Origin: a virus | IMG/VR virus record: IMGVR_UViG_3300044846_003384 | Location: 1 to 26,068 of that record | DNA length: 26,068 nucleotides | Strand: one strand, 5' to 3' | Shown: positions 14,094-24,400 of the stretch, in pieces | How positions within the stretch are numbered: position 1 is the first letter of the stretch | Layout of the letters: the number at the start of each line of letters is the position of its first letter | The notes under the pieces: generated by a model | What the model was told of the DNA's origin: nothing | The model's input: only the letters and a program-made list of their open reading frames with translations | The model's database searches: none | Translations under genes and position numbers: made by a program

Positions 14094-14107
14094 AAATAAA
14101 AAAAGTT

Positions 14108-16063
14108 ATGGATGATGAAGATAGTATATTTGACAGTTTAAAAAACAAGGTTAATGATGTTGTTAAAGAAATTGGTGCTGCGTTTGAAAGTAACATAAAT
14201 CCTGGTAGGATAGGTGAAACTATGGTTGCGTTAGAAAATAATGCGACAGTACTTATTACTAAATTTAATCAAGGACGGGAAAATATTCAAGCGATGAAGG
14301 AGGTTCTTGCTGATTCAGTACATAGTGTTATTGAGTTGGGGGGATCAATGGAAGATGTGTTACAAATACAAGAAAGTATGACCGATGTTTTAGGTAGGAA
14401 TACTTTGTTAATGTCCGATTCATTTAAAGATTTATACGCCGCGTCAAAAGCTTCAGGTGTTGGTGCTGATACAATTGCATCTTCATTTAAAGATGTCGGT
14501 ATATCAGTTTATGATTCATCTAAACAAGTTGAAATGGTTTTAAACACCGCCAGAGAAATCGGGGTTAATGCTAAAGAAGTAACTAGTCAAGTATTGGATA
14601 ATACCGACATGTTAAATAAATACACATTCCAAGGAGGTGTGGAAGGGTTAGCTAAAATGGCAGCTCAAGCAACAAATTTAAGAATTAATGTTTCAGACAT
14701 GGCTACCACATTAGATAAAGCGTTTGATCCTGAAAGTGCGATTGAAATGGCTGCGGCTATGCAAAGATTAGGGGTTACCCAATCTGATTTATTAGATCCC
14801 CTTAGATTGATGGATTTGGCTCAGAATGATCCTGCGGAATTACAAAATCAAATTGCTGAGATGTCAAAACAATTTGTTCAGCTAAATGAAAAAGGTCAAT
14901 TTGAGATTATGCCGGGGGCTAAAAGACAATTAATTGAGATTGAAAAATCTTTAGGTATGGGTTCGGGTACTTTAAGTAAAATGGCGTTGGCAAGTGCGGA
15001 GTTGGGTGATAAAATGAGTAAAATCAAATTTCCTGAAGGTGCTTTCAGTGAAGAACAAAAAACTTTAATTGCCAATATGGCAGAAATGAAAGAAGGTGAA
15101 TATAGAATAACATTGGGTGGTGAAGAATTGGGTATTGATGAAGCGATAGATAGACTTAAAGGTGATGACCAAAAAATGAAAGATTTACTTGAAGCGTCAA
15201 AACCAAAAACTCTTGAAGAATTAACTAAAGACCAATTAGGTGTTATGGGAGCGTTAAATCAAAGTGTTAAAGCTTTGGCGGATAGAATTCCATATGCAAT
15301 TGCTAGCCAAAAAGGTGGAACTGATATGTTCACTAAAGTAGGTAAAGGAGGTCAAGCAATTATGAGTTCATTTGATACTACTTCAACAAGTGTTAAAAAT
15401 TTAAGAGGTCAGTTTGATCAATTTGGTGACGGACTTGGTAAATTACTTAAAGGTGAAAGTAGTTTAGAAGAATTTGGTAAAAGTGTAAAAAAATTAGGCG
15501 ATTTTATGAATGACACATTTATTGAGGTTGCAAAAAATGTTGATAAAAACGTTGAAGGTGCGACTGGGTTAAAGATATATGAAACAGTTCAAAAAATAGA
15601 TAACACATTATCAAATGCTAAAGATGCGAATGATTTTATTATATCTGAAGAAGGGGTTTTAAAAACCGCACCTCAAGATACTATAATTGGTATGACCCAA
15701 GGTGATAAATTAATGGGAATGTTAGAAAAAATGCAAACAATTAATCCTCTTGAGTCAACAAAACCAATCACGGATATGGGAAAAATGCAAACAACGACCC
15801 CTGTCGATATCTCAAACGATTTAGGACTTAACATTCAAGACTTTATAAAAAACATGCCAACGGTAACTACTACAAATGAAAACAATAACACTAATAAAAA
15901 TGAAATGACAATGAATTTAAATGTTAGTGGTTTACCTAGTGGGGTAAATACTGAAGAAGTTATTAAAGTTATTAAAGAAACTTTAGGTAAAACTGAATTT
16001 ATGAGAGAATTTAATAAAATGAATAAAGATACTCAGACAAATGATAATATGACAGTATCTTAA
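14108..16063 (+). CDS. Tail tape measure protein
   Basis: This 651-residue, largely helical protein probably sets tail length and sits inside the tube. It has long amphipathic helices rich in Ala, Met, Lys and Glu, with Gln/Asn-rich turns, from residue 1 to about 520. A low-complexity Thr/Asn segment comes next (about 585-605), then a short C-terminal domain with I-K-V-I-K-E-T-L. No enzymatic motif and no clear membrane segment is visible. It is close in size to T4 gp29 (590 residues), and at the usual 1.5 angstrom per residue it would set a tail of roughly 100 nm. Its place between the gp26-like gene and the baseplate genes fits. It starts 14 bases after TATTTAT. Confidence 0.7.
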   Translation: MDDEDSIFDSLKNKVNDVVKEIGAAFESNINPGRIGETMVALENNATVLITKFNQGRENIQAMKEVLADSVHSVIELGGSMEDVLQIQESMTDVLGRNTLLMSDSFKDLYAASKASGVGADTIASSFKDVGISVYDSSKQVEMVLNTAREIGVNAKEVTSQVLDNTDMLNKYTFQGGVEGLAKMAAQATNLRINVSDMATTLDKAFDPESAIEMAAAMQRLGVTQSDLLDPLRLMDLAQNDPAELQNQIAEMSKQFVQLNEKGQFEIMPGAKRQLIEIEKSLGMGSGTLSKMALASAELGDKMSKIKFPEGAFSEEQKTLIANMAEMKEGEYRITLGGEELGIDEAIDRLKGDDQKMKDLLEASKPKTLEELTKDQLGVMGALNQSVKALADRIPYAIASQKGGTDMFTKVGKGGQAIMSSFDTTSTSVKNLRGQFDQFGDGLGKLLKGESSLEEFGKSVKKLGDFMNDTFIEVAKNVDKNVEGATGLKIYETVQKIDNTLSNAKDANDFIISEEGVLKTAPQDTIIGMTQGDKLMGMLEKMQTINPLESTKPITDMGKMQTTTPVDISNDLGLNIQDFIKNMPTVTTTNENNNTNKNEMTMNLNVSGLPSGVNTEEVIKVIKETLGKTEFMREFNKMNKDTQTNDNMTVS

Positions 16064-16081
16064 AAAAATGAGAATATAATC

Positions 16082-16088
16082 TATTTAT
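16082..16088 (+). promoter_or_regulatory. TATTTAT element, OmpA-domain baseplate gene
   Basis: TATTTAT lies 14 bases before the ATG, the same spacing as for the tape measure gene. Confidence 0.5.
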
Positions 16089-16102
16089 TATAAAAAAGTA
16101 AT

Positions 16103-19100
16103 ATGCCTGATAGTCCATTATCGTTTGCGTCTAGTTCATCTTTTAGAGATGCTTTAATGGTTAAAAATTTACCACCATATAGTGTTGAAGGAGAGTTTAG
16201 CCCTCCATCAGGACCAATTAATTACGAAACGGTTTTAGGTAATTCAAACGTTATTGATTCCCCAAATAATTTAAATGAGACATATCCTAATCAATTATAC
16301 CCATTAAATGAGTATGGACCTGATGGTGGATATAATCTAACAATAGATTTTAATGGACCGCCATTACCTGTAACTCCTAATCAAGGACCATATGAACCAC
16401 TTGAAAGTCAAGTATTACAATTGGGAGGGTTTTATATACAAAATCCGTATATTATTAACATTTATTCACCTGAAGGTGGTTATGATTATGTGTACGATGT
16501 AACAGATATTCAAGTTACAGGACAAATTCATTTACCATATTTTAATAGTTTTGTTTCTTCAAGTTATTCGCCATATTCAATTTTAATTAGTAATAACCCA
16601 ACAGGATCTGATGGTTCATTATCTCAAGATTCTTATATCGCAAAATTAGGTGCAAGTCAGTTACAATTTTTATTTCAAGAACGAATTAATACTGAAATTG
16701 CACAATCAACTGTAGGTGCGGTTAATTTACAATCATTACAAGATCCATTTGAAGCAGCTTTATTAGTTACAGGACAACAACCTTTAATATATAGAAATTG
16801 GAAAATTACGGTTCCTGAAAACGCTATAGTTGCGGCCGTTGATTTTGCGACAAGAATTGCAGGGGCTTATTGGCCTGTATCATTTATACCTGGTGATTAC
16901 TTTACCGAAAATGAATATGGTAATTTAGCGACTAATCAAACCTCAAACGCTTTAAGTACGGTAAACCAATTAACGGGAGGATTATTAGGTCCGATTTTAA
17001 ATTTAAAAAGGAACCCATCTCAGATATTTTTGGCAAACACTGGAAATGGTCAGAGATCGGCATTGTTTTTAAATTTACATTATAATAGATATAGTCCTGA
17101 TTATAATAATGAATTTGGTGGAGGTTTAGGTGTTATACAAGGTTTAGTTAATGCGGTATCAAACTTAATTAATCCTAATGGTACTATAAATGGTGGTTAT
17201 TATGTTGGTAGTTCTAATGCGGAACCATCACAAATTACTAGTCCTGTAAATCAAATACCAATAAATCAATATGGTGAACAAAATCCATCGCCAGTATATG
17301 GGCCGTCAGAATTAGGTCAGTTATATGAAGGTAATATTGAAGGTATTAAATTTGGATTAGCGGGTAAATCATCAACTGACGGGGGTGGTATTGATGGTCA
17401 ATTTGTTTGGGTTTCCCCAAAATATAAAGATAACGCAGGATTTAAAGCAACACCTGGTGGTGGTCCTGGCAGTGCTGATGATGAATTTAATATTATTAGT
17501 TCACAATATAAAAGTAATGAATCAACAAATCTTGATTTAAAAAAAGGATCAATTTTAGACAACACTCAAAAATTAGTTGATTCAGGTGATTTAGTTACAG
17601 GTGCTAACAGGTTAAAACACGTTGGTAACGCAATTAATCAAGTTTCTAAAGTTTTTAATGACGGGTATAAAGAAATGACAAAAGGATCTCAAGTTGTTTC
17701 TTATAAAGATAATACAACAGGGGCAGAAGCCGGAATTGAGTATTGTAGAGTTTTCACAAAAGATACACCATATTACACATTTGCTGATTTACAAAAAACA
17801 GATGGTATTACAACATCAGGTAGAAGATTTACAAATTCAGTTTTAGATAATACATACAATTTAAACATAGCTCCATTAAAAAATCCTGGGTCGACTAATA
17901 TCGTTAAGAATGAGAAAGGTGATTTTTACGCTAAAAAATATATGTTCTCTATTGAGAATTTGGCTTGGAGAACATCAAGTAGACCAGGGTTTACTTATGA
18001 TGAATTACCTGATTGTGAAAAAGGACCTAACGGTGGTAGAGTGATGTGGTTCCCACCATATAACTTATCTTTCAATGACTCAAGTACCGCAAACTGGAAC
18101 CCAACAACATTTTTAGGTAGACCTGAACCCATATATACTTATAAAGACACAACTAGAAGTGGATCATTGAGTTGGACCATTATTGTTGATAGTCCATCAG
18201 TGTTAAATGTTATAGTTAATGAACAACTGAAAAATGTTGATGACGAAAGAATTAACTCAATTTTAGAATCATTTTTTGCGGGTTGTGTGAAATTTGATAT
18301 ATATGAATTGGCTAAAAAATATAATAAAATACCTTTTACCGAATTACAACAAATTCAAGAAACATTAAACAACCCAAAATTAACTGCTGAAGAATTAGCA
18401 CAATTAAAAAATCAAATTCCTGCAGATAACACTAAAACAGATGGTGAACAAGGTAATAATGAGGGTAGTGGGAGCCAAACAAAAACAACAAATGATACGA
18501 CCGCAGATGACTTTAAAAATAAATTTAAGGAATTTGCATTTTATTTTGATAATGATATACCTGGACCCCCTAAAACAGGTACTAATACCACTTCAGTAAA
18601 TTATGATACAACATATTCGGCTTATATTGCTAAAAAAAGTCAATACGCTGAAAAATCTAAAACCGCATTTTTACCTGGTAGTATTGAAACAAATACTGAT
18701 GGTTTCTTTACTACTGTTATAGAATCTAACTATCAAGAAATTGCTGGTGAAAAAGATGGTTTTATTGTAAAAGCAATTGAATTACTTGAAAAAGGTTATG
18801 GACCTATTAAAGTAACATTAGAAGGATCGGCATCTGCGGTTGCTAGTAATGAATATAACAAATCATTATCTCAAAGAAGGATTGATTCTGTTAGAAATTT
18901 CTTTAAAACTAAAACCATTGGTGGTAAAAGTTTAGGGACTTATATGAAAGGTAACCCTGATGATAAATTTATTATTGAGTCGGCTAAAGGATTTGGTGAA
19001 GATGTTGTTATACCTAAAACATCAACAGCTACAGATGCAACAGGAGGGGATTCACCAACAGGTAGTACTGAATCAGGAACTGCTAATGATGTTAATTGTC

Positions 19101-21157
19101 GGGACTTACAAAAATCACAAGTTCAAGGAGTTCCGAATAGTGTTGCTCAAATTTATTCAACAAGTGCAATGGCTTGTAGACGTGTGGCGATTAAAACTAT
19201 TGACGTTAAATCACCACCACCTGTTAATGACGTGACTCCTGAAGAACCTAATGTTGTTGAAAATCCTAATGGTGTACTTAACCCACCATTGAGACCATTA
19301 CCAACCACTTCGGTAACAACCAAGTTAAAAGAAGGTTTAAGTAAAAAAGTTTTAAGAGCGTTATTATCTGAATGTGATTATTTTGAAATGATCAAGGAAA
19401 ATGAACCAATGGTTTATAAAACTTTTAAAGATAAAATAAAACATTTTAATCCCGCGTTCCATTCAATGACACCTGAAGGACTAAATGCAAGATTAACGTT
19501 TTTAAATCAATGTGTAAGACCTGGTGAAACAATACCAACTATCGATGCTGATGGTAGACCAAAATACAATGACGCAATAAACACATCATTTGGTGCTCCA
19601 CCTGTATTAATTTTAAGAATAGGTGATTTTTATAATACTAAAATAATTCCAGGATCATTATCATTTCAATATGAACCGTTACAATTTGATCTTAATCCTG
19701 AAGGTATTGGAGTTCAACCAATGTTGGTTAAGGTTTCCTTACAGTTTAATATAATAGGGGGGATGGGACTTGCAAAACCTGTGGAACAGTTGCAAAACGC
19801 ATTATCATTTAACTATTACGCAAATACTGAAATATATGATGAAAGAGCGGTTTGGACTGAAGATACGTCAGCATTAGATAAAGAAGTATTTGATGCAATT
19901 AAATCATCTCAAGATATTCCACCACCTAAAATTACCAATCAACAATCAAATGAAGGTGGTAAGTCTATTGGTGATATAAAAACAACTATACTTGGTAATC
20001 CTTCTGGTGAAACAGGTGAATTAGTTTATCAACAAGTTATGGATTCTTTATTGGAAACGGCTAAAACATATTTTGTATCAACGACTAGTCAATTAGAAAA
20101 AATTGTTAGACAACAAAACAATGGTGTACTACAATTAATTAACAATTATGATACTAATAGACAATATACTAAAGGTAAAATAGGGTCAATTAACGGAGAA
20201 ATTTATGGTAAACCTCAATACGAAAAAGTTATTAATTATATTTTTGATAAATGTATAAGTAAATTTGAACCTAATGGTCAAGACATATTTTATCAAAGAT
20301 TAACTGAAAATGGATATCCTGATAGTGGAGAAAACTCGGCTAACTTAACAATACTAAAGCAAAATATAAAACAGTATCTTGAAAATTTAAAACCGACTTT
20401 TTCAAGTGATGTCGCTGTTATTATTAACGATCTTGTTAGTGCTGAAAATGAATTAATATATGCGGTCTCAAGATTAAACGTTGTATATAATCAGTTTGAT
20501 GGTAAATTTTTAGGTAGTAAAATTTTTCTATATCAAACAAGTGGATCGACTAAAGCTGGAGACGCAGTTACCCCAGGTTTTAACGATACTTACCTTGAAT
20601 TTAAAAATGATTATGACAAATTACCAAAGGCGTTGAATGATTATATTGTGTTACTTAAAGAACAAAGTATAATAACTGTCAATGCTACGGATATCAATAC
20701 ATTTGAATTTAGTAAAATAACTGAATATAATACAGATGAAGCGTACAAAACATTCTTTTTAGTTATGTCAAGAATTTTTAATGATCCCGTTAAATTTCAA
20801 GAGTTTAGGACATTTGTGTTGACCACTAATATAATAAGTTCTAGTACAGGGGATAAATTAGTTAAAAAATTCGATAAAATTTGTGATGATTTAAAGAATG
20901 ATTATAAAAAAGAATTAGATAAAGAACAGGAAAACTTTACAAAATTTAAAAATACATCAGATTATAAGAAATATGATAATAAGATTACAGAAACTTTGTA
21001 CACTAAAGGTAAACCAAGGAAATTTGATTATACGACTAGTGTTGACCCAACTAAAAAGACTGAATGGGAAAACACAATTAAAAATATTTATGGTACAGTG
21101 AATTATGGTGATAAAGCTAATGATGTATCAACCTTTGAAGGAAAAATTAATATATAA
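16103..21157 (+). CDS. Giant baseplate protein with OmpA-like domain
   Basis: This encodes 1684 residues. The N-terminal 250 are Pro/Tyr/Asn-rich. Residues about 611-703 form a beta domain (ENLAWRTSSRPG, GGRVMWFPPY, PIYTYKDTTRSGSLSW). Residues about 880-1033 resemble an OmpA-type peptidoglycan-binding domain: VTLEGSAS, YNKSLSQRRIDSVRNFF, and the closing CRRVAIKT. A disordered Thr/Ser/Gly stretch interrupts the domain. The usual Asp after the Gly in this motif appears to be Ser, so cell-wall binding is uncertain. Residues about 1168-1249 hold a second tube-like beta domain (GSLSFQYEPLQFDLNPEG, then LQNALSFNYYANT), which recalls tube-cap or hub adaptor proteins. The last third is helical. The stop overlaps the next start (TAATG). 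A baseplate hub or tube-cap role is likely. Confidence 0.6.
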   Translation: MPDSPLSFASSSSFRDALMVKNLPPYSVEGEFSPPSGPINYETVLGNSNVIDSPNNLNETYPNQLYPLNEYGPDGGYNLTIDFNGPPLPVTPNQGPYEPLESQVLQLGGFYIQNPYIINIYSPEGGYDYVYDVTDIQVTGQIHLPYFNSFVSSSYSPYSILISNNPTGSDGSLSQDSYIAKLGASQLQFLFQERINTEIAQSTVGAVNLQSLQDPFEAALLVTGQQPLIYRNWKITVPENAIVAAVDFATRIAGAYWPVSFIPGDYFTENEYGNLATNQTSNALSTVNQLTGGLLGPILNLKRNPSQIFLANTGNGQRSALFLNLHYNRYSPDYNNEFGGGLGVIQGLVNAVSNLINPNGTINGGYYVGSSNAEPSQITSPVNQIPINQYGEQNPSPVYGPSELGQLYEGNIEGIKFGLAGKSSTDGGGIDGQFVWVSPKYKDNAGFKATPGGGPGSADDEFNIISSQYKSNESTNLDLKKGSILDNTQKLVDSGDLVTGANRLKHVGNAINQVSKVFNDGYKEMTKGSQVVSYKDNTTGAEAGIEYCRVFTKDTPYYTFADLQKTDGITTSGRRFTNSVLDNTYNLNIAPLKNPGSTNIVKNEKGDFYAKKYMFSIENLAWRTSSRPGFTYDELPDCEKGPNGGRVMWFPPYNLSFNDSSTANWNPTTFLGRPEPIYTYKDTTRSGSLSWTIIVDSPSVLNVIVNEQLKNVDDERINSILESFFAGCVKFDIYELAKKYNKIPFTELQQIQETLNNPKLTAEELAQLKNQIPADNTKTDGEQGNNEGSGSQTKTTNDTTADDFKNKFKEFAFYFDNDIPGPPKTGTNTTSVNYDTTYSAYIAKKSQYAEKSKTAFLPGSIETNTDGFFTTVIESNYQEIAGEKDGFIVKAIELLEKGYGPIKVTLEGSASAVASNEYNKSLSQRRIDSVRNFFKTKTIGGKSLGTYMKGNPDDKFIIESAKGFGEDVVIPKTSTATDATGGDSPTGSTESGTANDVNCRDLQKSQVQGVPNSVAQIYSTSAMACRRVAIKTIDVKSPPPVNDVTPEEPNVVENPNGVLNPPLRPLPTTSVTTKLKEGLSKKVLRALLSECDYFEMIKENEPMVYKTFKDKIKHFNPAFHSMTPEGLNARLTFLNQCVRPGETIPTIDADGRPKYNDAINTSFGAPPVLILRIGDFYNTKIIPGSLSFQYEPLQFDLNPEGIGVQPMLVKVSLQFNIIGGMGLAKPVEQLQNALSFNYYANTEIYDERAVWTEDTSALDKEVFDAIKSSQDIPPPKITNQQSNEGGKSIGDIKTTILGNPSGETGELVYQQVMDSLLETAKTYFVSTTSQLEKIVRQQNNGVLQLINNYDTNRQYTKGKIGSINGEIYGKPQYEKVINYIFDKCISKFEPNGQDIFYQRLTENGYPDSGENSANLTILKQNIKQYLENLKPTFSSDVAVIINDLVSAENELIYAVSRLNVVYNQFDGKFLGSKIFLYQTSGSTKAGDAVTPGFNDTYLEFKNDYDKLPKALNDYIVLLKEQSIITVNATDINTFEFSKITEYNTDEAYKTFFLVMSRIFNDPVKFQEFRTFVLTTNIISSSTGDKLVKKFDKICDDLKNDYKKELDKEQENFTKFKNTSDYKKYDNKITETLYTKGKPRKFDYTTSVDPTKKTEWENTIKNIYGTVNYGDKANDVSTFEGKINI

Positions 21158-21483
21158 TGGCAGGTAGACAATATTATAACAGATATAATAATTTTTTGTT
21201 AAATGGACAACAAACGGTTGTTCCGTATATAAACTTACCAACAAAAACAACTGACAAAAAATATATTTATAAAGTTGGTCAATCACGTTTGGATAAAATT
21301 TCTCAACAATATTATGGTGCTGCTTATTTTGGTTGGTTAATACTTATGGCGAACCCAATGTATGGGGGCCAAGAATGGAATATCAATGATGGTGATATTT
21401 TAATCATACCATTTCCTTTAGTAACATCATTACAAGATTATAAAAATACATTAGACAACCATTTCTTCTATTATGGCAGATAA
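21157..21483 (+). CDS. Small baseplate protein with LysM-like domain (gp53-like)
   Basis: This 108-residue protein has one LysM/tail-protein-X type module at about residues 40-86: YIYKVGQSRLDKISQQYYG, then YFGWLILMANP and NINDGDILIIP. The pattern 'D-x-I-x-x-x-Y-Y-G ... W-x-I-x-x-A-N ... G-x-x-L-x-I-P' is that of T4 gp53 wedge proteins and gpX proteins, which bind at the baseplate. It starts 1 base before the end of the preceding gene (TAATG) and overlaps the next start by 11 bases, so the three genes are translationally coupled. Confidence 0.7.
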   Translation: MAGRQYYNRYNNFLLNGQQTVVPYINLPTKTTDKKYIYKVGQSRLDKISQQYYGAAYFGWLILMANPMYGGQEWNINDGDILIIPFPLVTSLQDYKNTLDNHFFYYGR

Positions 21484-24400
21484 GACAGAAAACATTTTAG
21501 TTGAATTTGATTATAACAATATAACCATAGTTGACCCAAATAAAGTAATTGATTTAGATGGGAATATTAAAGATCGCTATGTTAATCAAGAAGATTTGGT
21601 TATGTATGCTAATTTGGAATGTAAGGTATTACCTAGAACTAAATTGGCCGTTGGAGTTTCAATGGACTCGATTCAAACTGTCACAATTGCGACACTTAAT
21701 TTTTTAAATCCCGGTAATAAAAGTATATTAGATAATGCTTATACTGATGAGATAACAGGACTTGGATCATTACAGGGTAAAGGTGTTAATCAACCTGGAC
21801 CATCGGATTTAGGTAAAACCAAAAAAAGTGACGAGTTTTATAATCAACAAGTGTTAAGATCAAATGGTAAGGTAGGAGCGACTGATAATGGTTTATTGGG
21901 TATTACTAATATATCCATAAATCAAGATTTATCATTTTTACCTACAGTAGATATGATGTTAGAAGATGTTAAAGGTAAAGCATTATTTGAGGGAGGTAAT
22001 AATTCACCATATGCAGCATTTTTTAATTTACCGTATCCTTTATTTACGTTAACAATTAAGGGTTATTATGGTAAAGCAATTAAACTAGCTCTTATGTTAC
22101 AAAACTTTAGTAGTCGTTATGACACTAGTAAAGGTAATTTTATGGTTAGTTGTAAGTTTTATACTTACAAATATACTATGCTGAGTGAAATTAGTATGGG
22201 TTATTTAGTTGCAACCCCACATATGTATCAATCAAGATTAAAAGTACAAACTCAACAAGGAGGTCCCAGTAATTTTACAAATGTGGAAGATCAAGTTGTT
22301 GAAAGAGGGTATCAGAAAATAAAAGAAATGTACAATGAGTACAAATCTAAAGGTTTAATTCCTGATAATTTCCCTGAATTAACAATAGTACAATTAAGAA
22401 ATAATATTGAAAATTTTGTTAAGAATACTTTAGAATCTTTTACCAAACAAAATTTAGATCCATTAACTGATTTAGATTTATATTCAAGTCAGTTAGCCGA
22501 ATTTGAAAAAGATGTGTATTACTATCTGAATGGTAAGTCTTGGTTTGATAAAAACATGGATAGAACAAATTTTTTAGTGTTAAAAAATAAAGAAAAAGTT
22601 TACACATTCAAACCAGAAATAACTACAGATCAGGCAAAAAGTAATGCTAAAACAGAACTTGATGCTAAAATAAAAGAATATCAAAAAAAACTTGAAGAAA
22701 ATAAAACTGTTGGTAAAAATGGCGCGTATACTGTAAATGGTAAACAAAAGGCGATATCGATACCTTTTGAAATAACTATGGATACGTTTAGTGCACCAAT
22801 TAATGAACAACTAGTTGATTTAAAAGAGACTTATAGAGCAGTTAAAAAAGTAAAAACTGAACCAACTGATCCTGAATTAACTAATTTTAAAAATGAATTG
22901 ATTAAAAATGGTGTCTTTAACAATTATGATGGTAAAGATATTTTAGGGTTTAAATTAAAAACAACTGAATGGTTTAAATTTGAAGGTAATCAAACTTTCT
23001 TATTTAAAACTGGCGAAATGAGTAAAAAATTAAAAGTTTTTAGAGAAGAAATTGAAAGTGCGTTAACAGACGCTTTATCAACTTTATTACAAAGTAGTGA
23101 CAATGGTATTGGATTTACTCCAACAATCCGAAATGTGATGGCGGTTGTATTCGCTAATGGTGAAGGTTTCATACGATTAATGGATGAGGTTCATACTAAA
23201 GCATGGGATGTAAGAGAGGATGAAGATAGAAAGAAATCAGTATTATCTAAAGAGATTATAGGTAGTCCCGATAATTTAGAGAGTGGTGCTAATGAAACAA
23301 CACCAATATATCCATGGCCATCATTTATTGTTGCAACACCGGGTGATGATGGACAAGAAAAATATGAAATACAATATCCTGGTGATCCAAAATACATTAA
23401 TAAAACTAAAGGTTATGTTTTTGATATTTGGCCTGAGATTGAATTTGTTGAGGAGTTTATAAAAGGATATGTCCAAAGAACAACACCACCAGCCGATCCT
23501 ACTGCGGGTAATAATTCTGCAACTGAAGCTCAAAGAGTTTCATTAAATGCGATTGAATATCCTATAACTGATGAGGTATTTGCTAATAAAGAAGAGGTTA
23601 AATATCTTTACGAAATTTATGAAAGATTAATACTTTATCATTATTACTCAAGATTAAGTAGAACTGTTTTAAATAGTGAAGTTGATGCTATTGCCTCATT
23701 AATTGCCGAAGCCGAATCAACAAACATCTTAAAAAGTTTATCAAATGATAATCCATTTTTAATTAAAACATTAAAAGAATATGGGATAAATTCCGCTAAT
23801 TTTGTATCAATATTAAAAGGGATATCGAATGGTGGGGTTGGAGAAAATTGGCAGAATTTCATAAGAGGAATTTTTAATACAACATACATTAAAAATTTAA
23901 CTGAGTCTTCAAGTTTTGAAATATTAAATTTTAATGACCCAATTTCTTTAATTAATAATTTAGCGAATTCATCAGGAACTCAAAGTTTAGTTTCATTAAA
24001 AAATGAAAATAAATTAATTGAATATTTAAACTCAACATCAAGTAACGTTTATAAGTTTGGTGATCTATATCCTTTCACTAATACTCAATGGGTTAGAAAT
24101 AGTTTGGCCAATGGTATAACAATTAGTTCCGCTGAAAATAGTTTCAACACTACTAAAGTGATTACTTTCAATGGGACTAAAAAAATAATTAGTAATTTTA
24201 TTGATGCTGATAACAATTATAAAAAAAGACCTTTTAGTAATTTTTTAGGTGAAGGTGGTGTAACAAACAATTTTACACCGTTTTTTGTCGATTCATCAAT
24301 TTTCTATTCAAATAGGGTTGTTAAATACGATAGACAAAATTTTACTGAAGGTAATTTAAACTACATTAATTATAGTGGAAATGTGTCGGCATCACAAACG

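Noticed and set aside
14091-14098. TATAAATA as a T4-type late promoter
   Set aside because: It is an exact match but overlaps TATTTAT. At most other genes the T4 form appears only on the opposite strand, so I do not take it as the general signal.
13987-14196. Leftward open frame across the terminator and tape measure start
   Set aside because: It spans a strong terminator and promoter element. The composition is antisense-like and no family pattern is seen.
18960-19235. 91-codon frame inside the OmpA-domain gene
   Set aside because: It is an out-of-frame reading of a low-complexity region in a longer gene. There is no sign of translation.
22580-23889. Several leftward open frames opposite the last gene
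   Set aside because: All are antisense to a continuous 1532-codon frame with protein-like composition.
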